From Trichoplax adhaerens (taxonomy: Eukaryota > Placozoa > Uniplacotomia > Trichoplacea > Trichoplacidae), in assembly GCF_000150275.1 (NCBI RefSeq), contig NW_002060949.1:5809535-5873534 (forward strand): a stretch of DNA of 64,000 nucleotides. The letters run 5' to 3'. Under the pieces are notes generated by a model. The model did not search any database and was not told where the DNA came from. It saw only the letters and a program-made list of their open reading frames with translations. This document shows, piece after piece, positions 51,359 to 61,800 of the stretch; positions within the stretch are counted from its first letter, which is position 1; every line of letters starts with the position of its first letter. A program made the translations under genes and the position numbers.

Positions 51359-52460
51359 GATAGATTTACTTTATAGTCTACTTTATATGGGCTAGTCATG
51401 GCTGCAAAACCTTGTGTCTAAACAGCATGTATATGGGCTAGATGGCTGCAAAACCTTGTGTCTAAACAGCATGTATATGGGCTTGATGGCTGCAAAACCT
51501 TGGTGTCTAAACAGCATGTACTGTATATGGGCTGGATGGCTGCAAAACCTTGTGTCTAAACAGCATGTATATAGGCTTGATGGCTGCAAAACCTTGGTGT
51601 CTAAACAGCATGTACTGTATATGGGCTAGATGGCTGCAAAACCTTGTGTCTAAACAGCATGTATATGGGCTAGATGGCTGCAAAACCTTGGTGTCTAAAC
51701 AGCATGTACTGTATATGGGCTAGATGGCTGCAAAACCTTGTGTCTAAACAGCATGTATATGGGCTAGATGGCTGCAAAACCTTGGTGTCTAAACAGCATG
51801 TACTGTATATGGGCTAGATGGCTGCAAAACCTTGTGTCTAAACTGCATGTTGCAATAGCAATAGATTTACTCCATAGTCTACTCATATGGGCGAGTCATG
51901 GCTGCAAAACCTTGTGTCTAAACAGTACTAGTGCAAACTCCCGTCGCTTTGCTGACGGTTTACGATAATGTGCTCATTTAACAGATAGTATTACCATTTG
52001 TCGTAGACCTGTCAGAGGTTCAGTAACTTTATACCGTAAACAGCATGTTGCAATAGCGATAGACTTACTCCATAGTCTACTCATATGGCCGAGCCATGGC
52101 TGCAAAACCCTGTGTCTAAACGGCATGCATATGGGCTAGATGGCTGCAAAACCTTGTGTCTAAACAGCATATTGCAATAGCGATAAGTTTACTCCGTAGT
52201 CTACTCATATGGGCTAGTCATGGCTGCAAAACCTTGTGTCTAAACAGCATGTTGCAATAGCGATAAGTTTACTCCGTAGTCTACTCATATGGGCGAGTCA
52301 TGGCTGCAAAACTTAGTGTCTAAACAGCATGTTGCAATAGCGATAGATTTACCCCATAGTCTACTCATATGGGCGAGCCATGGCTGCAAAACCCTGTGTC
52401 TAAACAGCATGCATATGGGCTAGATGGCTGCAAAACCTTGTGTCTAAACAGCATGTTGCA
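51359..52460. repeat. Minisatellite with 44-, 50- and 80-bp unit classes
   Basis: All units share ATGGCTGCAAAACC, then TTGTGTCTAAACAGCATGT. From about 51435 to 51810 units of 44 bp and 50 bp alternate strictly; the 50-bp form has an extra G (TTGGTGTC) and an ACTGT insertion before ATATGGG. The flanks (51359-51434 and 51810-52460) use an 80-bp unit that carries an extra 36 bp containing GCAATAGCGATAG and TCCATAGTCTACTC. The open frames across the array are repetitive translations of it, not genes. Confidence 0.95.
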
Positions 52461-53096
52461 ATAGCTGAAATGGAAACAATTTAGATCGATATTAGTCGGT
52501 TGTTTCTGTCTTGATCTGATTGGAAATGCAACCAACATTACGACAACATGTTGGATTGCATTCATTTACTATCGACAAGGCTAGTTCGAGCTGGTTTTTT
52601 TTCAGCTATCGCATGCCATTGGATTTTCGGAGATAGCAGAAACTTAAGCAAATAGACTGTCACTTTTTTACTGGTAATTTCGCTCATGTTGACTTAATTA
52701 ACCGCCTACTAAATCAGGCAAAAAAATGAAGTGGTGGATGCAGCCATGGCAATACTCTGCCATACTGTATACTATAGGAGTAGAGTATAGACTGCAATAT
52801 ACTATTCAGTTCAGTATAACTACGTCCATGGCAATAGTATGACCAAGACTTTCTTCAGCGTACTATATAGGACACTTATGGAAACCTATACCATCCAATC
52901 ATACAAGGTGATCAAACGGCTAAGCCTAGAGACGCTTTTAATACTCCCCGGGTGTCCACAGCATTTTTCCATACAAGGCAATAAATCTATTCGCCTTTCA
53001 AGTTCAAGTATAGAATAGACTATTGACCAGCCTAAACAGGACATACTCATACATGCAAGAGATCACGAGTAGGATGCTCCATTTGGGATACAGTAA
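52461..53096. other. Unique sequence between the minisatellite and the segmental duplication
   Basis: About 0.6 kb, with no gene or RNA recognised. Confidence 0.5.
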
Positions 53097-54212
53097 TCCA
53101 AAATGACTGATACTGACGCCAGCGAGAGACGTTACTAATGCTGAAAAAATGCAACCCCTAAAAAACTCCAATACAATAAGTGATATGGTATAAAGATGCA
53201 TAGACTCTGAAATCAGTCCATATTCTAACGATACCAGCAAGGCATTAAATTAACTTAACCAGTGCAATGCATTGCAATGGGTACGTCTTTGGAGTGAAGA
53301 ACGGGATTAAATCGATATATATGTATAGTATATAATTCATGTGTACTAGTTACCTTATGAGTATCACTAATTGCGATATATCCGTACGTTTATAACAATA
53401 ACATGTATATATATAGTATATAATTCAGGTATACTAGTTACCTTATGAGTATAACTAATTGTGATATATCCGTATACTATCACCATATTAAGATGGAACA
53501 CTGTAGCCTAACATAAAGTAGAGAAAATGGCTATTCAACACTGTGGGTTGGATTAGTACTCACTCTACAATGTACATAAGAGTAGTTTACCATAAATCAG
53601 TATAGTTGCACCCATACATGAACTGTCTTCTTTTTCTAAACCCGAAATCATGCTAGCATCCATTCAATACAACTCCTTGAGGTATCTTGCTAGCATCCAT
53701 TCCAAAATGACTGATTGATACTGACGCCAGCAATAGACATTACTGATGCTGAATGCAACACCTAAAATCTCCTATACAATAAGTGATATGATATAAAGAT
53801 GCATAGACTCTGAAATCAGTCAATGTTAGAACGATACCAGTAAGGCATTAAATTAACTTAACCAGTGCAATGCATTGCAATGGGTACGTCTTTGGAGTGA
53901 AGAACGGGATTAAATCGATATATATATAGTATATAATTCATGTATACTAGTTACCTTATGAGTATAACTAATTGTGATATATCCGTATATACAGTATACA
54001 GCATATATTTATGATTAATATCATTAAAACGTTGTACTACTATCACCATATTAAGATGTAACGCTGTAGCCTAACATAATGTAGAGAAAACGGCTATTCA
54101 ACACTGTGGCTTGCTTATGGACTTACTCTACAATGCACATAAGAGTAGCTAACCTTAAATCACTGAAGTAGCGTGCATACAAAAACAGTCTTCTTTTTCT
54201 AACCACCGAAAT
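53097..54212. repeat. Direct segmental duplication of about 0.5 kb
   Basis: Copy A 53097-53650 and copy B 53701-54212, offset about 603 bp. The most conserved core runs from CAATGCATTGCAATGGGTAC (53265 and 53868) through GTCTTTGGAGTGAAGAACGG and TAGTTACCTTATGAGTAT. Copy A has an extra internal duplication of the last segment (at about 53345 and 53430). The linker between copies has TGCTAGCATCCATT twice. Non-coding. Confidence 0.9.
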
Positions 54213-55025
54213 ACGCGGAGTTGCTGCTATACAGTACATCGTATATGGAAAAATTGCAGCAATTCGGTATTAGCTATAAGATATAATGTACATCATACAA
54301 TATTCTACTGGACTATTGATAAACTATCAATATCCGTAAGCACGCAGAATTGCTGCTACATTGCGTGTATGAAGCAACTCCATTCATCAGCTATTAGCTA
54401 TACCTGCAAAATGACAATGCGTATTGTATAGAACATACTACTAGACTATTGATAAACTATCAATATCCGTTAGCACGCAGAATTGTTATTACACTACCTA
54501 TATGAAACAACTGCAGTCATCAGATATTCACTATAAAATAGAACGTCCATCATACAACATTCTACTACAGTAGACTATTTATAAATTATCAATGTCTATA
54601 ACCACACAGAGTTGCTATTACACTACGTGTATGAAATAACTGCAACCATTAGATATTAGCTGTAAAATATAACGTGCATCATACCGTATAATATCCAACT
54701 AGACTATTTATAAAGGATCAATATCCGTAAGCATGCAAAACAGCCTCATATACGTACATATACGTAGTATATGAAGCAACTGCAGTCGTAAGATATTTAA
54801 TGTAAAATAGAACGTGCATCATGACCCTAACCCTAACCCTAACCCAACATTCTACCAGATTATTTATAAATGTCAATATCCGTTAGTGAACAGAATTGCC
54901 ACTATATGATGAAGCAATTGCGGTCGTCAGATATAAATCGTAAAATAGCATGCATATCGTATAATATCCTATTTGATGATTTACAAATTGTTGAATATCT
55001 CTAGATATCTGGAATCGATATTATA
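54210..55025. repeat. Degenerate tandem satellite, unit about 120-140 bp
   Basis: Six to seven diverged units sharing ACTATTGATAAACTATCAAT, ATCCGTAAGCACGCAGAATT, then a GAAGCAACTGCAGTCATCAG segment and CATCATACAACATTCTAC. Unit starts are near 54310, 54445, 54575, 54700 and 54855; later units fade. One unit carries a telomeric insertion (54825-54845). Confidence 0.85.
54825..54845 (-). repeat. Interstitial telomeric repeat (TTAGGG type)
   Basis: Three perfect CCCTAA units plus CCC on the plus strand, i.e. TTAGGG repeats read on the minus strand. Sister units read CATCAT then ACAACATTC with nothing between, so the tract looks inserted. Confidence 0.93.
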
Positions 55026-55797
55026 CTATGAAATAATTTCAGTCATCAAGTGATAGTTTTATTCATATGCGAATATAATCTCTATCATAGTAGTATTTAC
55101 ATCAAACAACTTAATAGTAATCAGCGATACCATTATGGCCATAGAATTACAAGTTAGAGAAATATTTTTCTTTTCATACTTAATATTTTTTACGCCTTTT
55201 TATTATTTGTTTTTATGTCATTGAAATCCTTCATTACAAAAAATTTCTATACAGTGTAAAATCTTAATCCAACACAGAGATTGACTAGAATATTAAATTT
55301 TACCAAGATTTCCAATCTTGAATTCGTCTTACTAATATTTTTAGCATGCTACTGAAATGTTCCAAGTCAAAGATTGATCCAATCTTGAATTAATTTGAAA
55401 TTAATATAAACAGTATTATATTTAACTTTACCTGCAGAATAATAGAACCTGCTTCTCAGGTTAACATTGTAAAGGAACATTCGCAAATACGGCACATCAT
55501 TGACGATGATACCATCAGTAGCTCTTCCATACACGAAAGACATTAAAATATCCATCTTACGATTAAATTATTCTTCCTCGCACAGTATAACAGATAAGAT
55601 ATTAATCAGAAGATTGAACAATCCGCTAAAGATCGATTCAAGCAATAGAGAATAGAATGAAGACATGCTATGTTCTATACAAACATGTGCTGTATAAATA
55701 AATTCTTATACTTACAATCTACATAACAAGTCTCAACATTATGGATTTGGTCGACTTATAGTAGGGCACAATTAAATAATTTTTTTCGATATAAAAA
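55026..55797. other. AT-rich spacer downstream of the GPCR gene
   Basis: No supported gene. A minus-strand frame at 55433-55555 ends in a good donor (CTGCAG then GTAAAG) but has no partner exon or family likeness. Confidence 0.45.
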
Positions 55798-57262
55798 TTA
55801 CTTCTTAATTGTTATGACTTGAACAATAGTACTTATTGCTTTAGAATTACGAAACATCCAAGCCGGTATATTCCGACGTAGAATAGCTCGAAAATGTTCA
55901 TTACGAAATAAAATTATTAATGGATTAGCAATGCATGATATGTAGCTAAAAGAGATTACAATTAGTGCTTTTTTGGTAATATCGGGCCGGATAATAGGAT
56001 CAAATGAATCAAGAATTGTACCAATAGCCATTGGAAAGTAAGACAGTTGACATATTAATATAATTATCAATATTGTAACTGCTAATTTCATTTCTTTCCT
56101 TCTACGTAAATTTAGTAATCGATCTTGACCATTCATCATCGATTCGCCATCAGTAAAATCATTGGCATAGTTAAAATTGCTAATTCGTCGTTGACTGCGG
56201 AGAAATTCCCTATAAATGCGCCAGTAGCAAATTAATATTATTGTAAATGGAATTACTTGAATAAGTAAGGTACGAACAATAAACATGACGATGTAGTCTA
56301 TTCCAAGAGATAATTTGGTCAAGGGTAAGCATGTTCCATCATAATGATTGAAAATAAATTTACCCCACCATCCTAGTACTTGCGGTAATACCAATGGCAA
56401 GGGCAGTATCCAATTACAACAACACATAATGACAACATTTTTACCCGCAGATATTTTATATAATCGTATAGGCTTAACAACGGCTAGATAGCGAATGATA
56501 GCTAGTAAAGTCATGGAATAGATGTTTACAAGAGAGAAGTAAAGAGGTAGTCCAAACTTAAACCGGCATATGATAGAATTTTCCAAATGGATAGGCGTCT
56601 GACCTCGGTAAATTTTCAACGTTAATGGAAATAAGACAGCAAAGCTATATTTTTGGATCGGAATCGGTTTTAATGTCCGATTGATATGGAAGAGGATAAA
56701 AGCAGAGTTTACGATTAGATCGATTGAAAGGCAATATACATATAAATGTGTAAATGATTTCTACTACCCGAAATAGTTATTATGTTGTATTGACTGATTT
56801 GGTAGATTAGCTTTATTCAAACTATTGAGTAGGCAATTCCTCTCAAAACTCCGATAAATAAGTTACTACTCCTGTCGATATATAGTCATTGTGGTAAGGA
56901 AATAATGCAGCGGAAAAACAAAAATTGTACTACTACAATTATTAAGGAATCACAACTATAAAATGGCTGAAATTATATCCTAATATCGCATTTCGTATTT
57001 AATGTACAGTCTATTAAACAGAAGAAATTGCTTACCTTGCTATGATGTATACTGCTTCAGATAACGCTAAATTTAATGTTAGCATATGATGTAGCCTCAT
57101 ATGGCTCCATTTCTTAACGGTGAATAGGCATAGAATTATATTCCCTAGTGAGCCAGCCACTAGAGCAATAAATTGAAAAATGATAAAACCTAACGCTCCA
57201 GCTTTGCTGCCATGATGTATATCATTGCTTTGCGATTCATTTAATATCCTTTCGATTATCAT
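55798..57262 (-). CDS. Class A (rhodopsin-like) GPCR with altered signature motifs
   Basis: Two exons, 57036-57262 and 55798-56644, joined in phase 2; 357 residues. Seven hydrophobic segments are visible. TM1 has GSLGNIIL (Asn 1.50). TM2 has LNLALSEAV, where Glu replaces the usual Asp 2.50. The conserved disulfide pair is present: Cys exactly 25 residues before Arg 3.50 and a Cys in loop 2 (DGTC). TM3 ends IRY in place of D/ERY. TM6 has ICQLSYFP in place of CWxP. TM7 has ANPLIIL in place of NPxxY, followed by FRNEHFRAILRR as helix 8. The residue that would hold retinal in opsins (7.43) is Tyr, so it is not a Lys-bearing opsin; a relative of placozoan Lys-less placopsins or of melatonin/peptide-type receptors is possible. 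The ligand is unknown. The ATG at 57262 gives a short extracellular N-terminus with one N-glycosylation site (NES). Confidence 0.88.
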
Positions 57263-57680
57263 TTTCTGACTTAATGCTAAGCTTACTCGTATAAAGTAAC
57301 TGATGTAGAGGTCTTATAGCACACTGATTTACATAAGTAAATGACTTGCTTAATATATTATCGTTAAAAATGTCAATTTCACGGTGAGACTATAATGTAA
57401 TTTTTATTGTACTTATAGGTATTAATATTTTCTTAATGTTTTCAATAACAAGAAAATAATTCATAGCATAATTGATCTGATTTAAGTATAATTAAAAGTA
57501 GAGAGCTACTTCTTAATTGACATCGGAGACAGAATAGATAATTCATTTTTTTAACAACATATAATATAATGCACTGATTGATAAACGCGACAGAATGTCA
57601 ACAAATGTATCACGACAGACTATAATTATTGTCTGACATTCATGTTATATTGACTTTCTGTCTTGCCAAGATATGTCTCA
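57263..57680. other. Upstream region of the GPCR gene
   Basis: AT-rich, with no gene and no palindrome cluster like those near the housekeeping genes. Confidence 0.45.
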
Positions 57681-57689
57681 TATCAATAA

Positions 57690-58800
57690 TTTGATAACAT
57701 TTTACTCTATTTTAAAACTTTAAAGAATAAATTGTTAACCTTACATGACAGTTCATTAACGCGCTCAATCCATTAGTAAATTGAAAGGTAGACAACTTAA
57801 AATTTAATATTTTAATGGGTAAATTGATAATCTTACTTATAAGTTCGCTAAGTTGACAGACTCATTTCATTAGTAAATGGAAGATAGACAACTTAAGATT
57901 TACTCTATTTTAATACTTCAAAGAATTAATTGTTAGTATTGCTTGTAAGTTCATTATCAGATTCATTCCATTAGTAAATAGATGATAGACAACTTAACAT
58001 TTATTCCATTATAATACTTTAAAGAATAAATTGTTCATATTAGTTGTAAGTTCATAAACAAATTTAATTCGTTGCTAAATGACAGATAGACAACTCAAAT
58101 TTTATTCTAATATAACCTTCTAAAAAGTAAAACTATTAATATTACTTGTAAGTTTATAAAATCATTTCATTAGTAAATGGAAGATGCACAACTTAAGATT
58201 TATTCTAATATAATCTCCCAAAAAAATAAACTGTTAATATTACTTGTAAGTTCATTAACAAAATCATTTCATTAGTAAATGGAAGATGGACAACTTAAAA
58301 TTTACTCCATTGTAATCTTTCAAAAAATGAATTTGTTAATATTACTTGTAAGTTCATTAACAATCATTTCATTGGCAAATGGAAGATGGACAACTTAAAA
58401 TTTACCCCATTGTAATCTTTCAAAAAATGAATTTGTTAATATTACTTGTCAGTTCATTAACAATCATTTCATTGGCAAATGGAAGATGGATAACTTAAAA
58501 TTTACCCCATTGTAATCTTTCAAAAAATGAATTTGTTAATATTACTTGTAAGTTCATTAACAATCATTTCATTGGCAAATGGAAGATGGATAACTTAAAA
58601 TATTTACTCCATTGTAATCTTTCAAAAAATGAATTTGTTAATATTACTTGTAAGTTCATTAACAATCATTTCATTGGCAAATGGAAGATGGACATGTTGA
58701 GATTGGCTCCATTATAATAATTCAAAGAATAAATTGTTAATATTACTTGTAAGTTCATGAACAAATTTATTTTATTGATAAATGGAAGATTGACATCTTC
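57690..58800. repeat. Tandem satellite, 100-bp unit, about eleven copies
   Basis: Each unit contains CATTTCATTGGCAAATGG, AAGATGGACAACTTAAAATT and ATTACTTGTAAGTTCATTAA. The shared CAATCATTTC falls at 58361, 58461 and 58561, then 58663, a near-exact 100-bp period. Units from 58262 to 58690 are almost identical, while earlier and later units are clearly diverged. Confidence 0.95.
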
Positions 58801-61800
58801 TAATGCGTCAACACGAACAGAAAAATATCATGTAGTAATAATTACAAGATCAACATCCGATGATTTTGTTTATTTTCCTCATTGGTGTAGTGAGAATGAT
58901 ATTCAATTACATCATGATAATTGATTATTTTAGTTCTGTCAGTCAGTCAGTAGAGAGATCTCAATGTTTCAAACAACAAGTTATCATTGTTTACGAAGGA
59001 CTACCCTACTGAGAATGTTGAATATTACAACTCTATTAGCATGTATCTGACCAATAGCATGCCAATGATTAAGATCAAGTGCATCAATAGCTTTTATGGA
59101 TAATAGTTTTTAAAAACAGATGTAATTTGAAGCGATCATTCTCACCACAGGTAATACTAGACAAACGTAAGACAAACATAAGCTATAATATATGCGTCTA
59201 GTAGACTCCAAGATCTGACTGTTTTACGTTGATAGAGATACTGCTGAAGCGACTCCATAGTTCTGGTATACTTTCCAGAACGTAGTTTTATTCAGACTCT
59301 TAGACTGTATCTAGCTCGTTCACTACTCCTATCTGCTTATTTTGTCGATTCTGCAAAATAGACGAAATTTTTATAGCTATTTTAGTGATATTTCTGTCTA
59401 TGCAACAGAAGGGAGTTCGAGTCTAATAAGCAGGGGACCACATAAAATATTATGGGAACTTTTTTTTCAGCTTTATCCCTTCCAATTTACCACATTCCTA
59501 TTCTAGCTATACTTCGAGTTAAATTTCTACTAGATCGTATATCATCAACAAATTACCGTAATTACTAATGACATACCCCACAACATGAAAATAATCAAAC
59601 TACTCTAAAATAAAGGCTCTAACTTAGGATCGCTATTAATGACGTAAAAATGCTAATCTAAATTATAAAATTACTAGGGGTAAGGATCTACATGATATAA
59701 TAGTCAGGCACAATATTAGAAGTATTGTTCAAAATCGATTGATTAAAGATTGCTATTCGATTATAATTCGCATAATATTTTTAATATGCCTATAAAATTA
59801 TAATTATATAAAACGTGATAAATTCTCAATGGCTTATTTAATCAGAAATAATGATTACTATTGAAGCTATACGGCGTAGGAGTACAAGATTAATCTTAAA
59901 TTGCATTAAAAATGATAAGTAATTGTATTTTCAATCTCGTAATAGCCATCTAATTAACTTCTACATATACAACTTATTGACTAGAGAGTCGGTAAACACA
60001 GTGATAGCATATCTCGCTCTATAAAATAACCTTGAAAAAGAGCTTGCACATATATCGTAAGCATCCATTTATGATACGCTTTCATGTTATTATTTTTTAT
60101 TAAAGTACATATGTTTTCCTATACTATATTTTGCTAAAAATTTTCAGTATTACTTAGTAATCTCCTTAATCATCGCATATATTAAAAATTTAATTTCATT
60201 TAATCTGCTTGTAATAAAATAGTTTGACTTTGCAGTACTTATTATGAGTAAGTATATAAATATCATAAACTTTTAGGCTAATCATAAGAACTTATTATAT
60301 TTTCTTCTATTACTTCATTTAATAGGTTTACGGTGGAACAAATTAATGACTTGTATAATATGGATTGATTGTCATGAGATACTATGATAAACTATCTCAA
60401 CAATCGCACCACATTATGATTTAAATTTGATACCCTCGATTTAGAGTGCTGCAATTTTTGACCTTACAAATAATGAAAAGGCTACTCTAGTAGAGCAAGG
60501 ATTTATAATCATCGCTGCTATTGACATACAAACTGAAACTATAATCAACAAATATTCAGCATCTATCATAGCCACAGTAGATTCATATTGGATTTCCATT
60601 TGGCAAAAGCTATCATTTCAACATTTTCATGACCTTTTCTCCTTACTATCACCTTAAAATGTTTCCACTTTGACTGATGGCTCACGAAATAATGCCCTCC
60701 TTCTTTAAAAATATCGCGGATATATTAAATTTTGTTCGGACAGGAAATGCGACAATTTTTAATAGTCTCTGAGTCATCCAAGTTTTATCTAAACAACTAA
60801 TATAAGAAAATACAACTATACAAGAAACTCTTTATGATATCCTTGTTGTCTAGTGCAAATATTGAAGTATATTAAAAAAGTGATTTAGATTGTTAAATTG
60901 CAATCGAGAAATGGAGGACAAGGTTCTGAGTAAAAGGTGCTCTACTAGTCTATACAATAGATATTCATGCCGCCGATGATTTGTTTTGACTATAATTTTA
61001 AAAGATAAATAAAGTTTTCACAGACAGTGTCATTCATAATTTAGTTCATTAATCATTCTTTCCAGAAAGCACAGTACTCGGTCTTTTACAGTAACTATCG
61101 TAAACAAGTGCAGCTAATTTTTGATTGAGCCAACAATAAAAATTTTCCGAATGCGACTTGCTCATTAAATTAACAAAGGCGTTTTAAAATACGGAAGCTA
61201 CGCAAATTTATTACAGATATTTATTTACTAAAGTCTTTCAATTCATTGATTTGAGAGTCTGTTTCTTGTTGATTCAATAACAGCTTTGATGAAGAAGATC
61301 GATAATAAAGTATATGCAGGAAATAGATAAAAATACTGGTCATCACCCGAAGTAAAAGTAGATGTGCCCAGGTTTAAATGAATAGTTATGACCTCTATCT
61401 TCATTGTTAACGTTGTGATATCGCTTGAAGATGAATAAAAAAATGATAGATTAGTAGTAAAACAAAGTTTAAATATATGTATCTAGGTTTAAATGAATAA
61501 TTACGATTTATAGTTCTTTCGTTAATGTATGATACTGTTTATTAAAGATGTACGCATAGAAAATGATAGAGTGATACAAAGATGATTTTAAACTGATCGA
61601 TTCATTAGTGTAAACTAAACCATACTGATGAGCGACACTATCGGATTACTTATTTTTTAGTAGCATTTTTAATTTATATCATTACATTGGTTTATGATAG
61701 GGATCATAATACCATATAGAAATGTTGATAAACTATCGCTGTGTTTATACTGTATTGTATTCTAGCCGATACAGGCAAAGTAAATAAGAATCTCGCCCTT

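Noticed and set aside
51392-51968. Open frames on both strands through the minisatellite
   Set aside because: Repeating peptide phrases come from the 44/50-bp units; both strands are open for the same reason.
55433-55555. Possible first exon on the minus strand ending in a good donor
   Set aside because: No downstream exon was found before the satellite block, and there is no recognisable product.
58954-59103. Plus-strand 49-codon coding-like frame following a possible acceptor
   Set aside because: It cannot be linked in phase to any other exon, and no family is recognised.
59288-59435. tRNA-like fragment (GTTCGAGTCT) and an 18-base match to 19153-19172
   Set aside because: No cloverleaf could be formed, and a single short shared word is too weak to call a repeat family.
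60441-60657. Coding-like frames on both strands, one starting after a good acceptor at 60444
   Set aside because: No donor or upstream exon could be joined, no family is recognised, and the length is within chance expectation.
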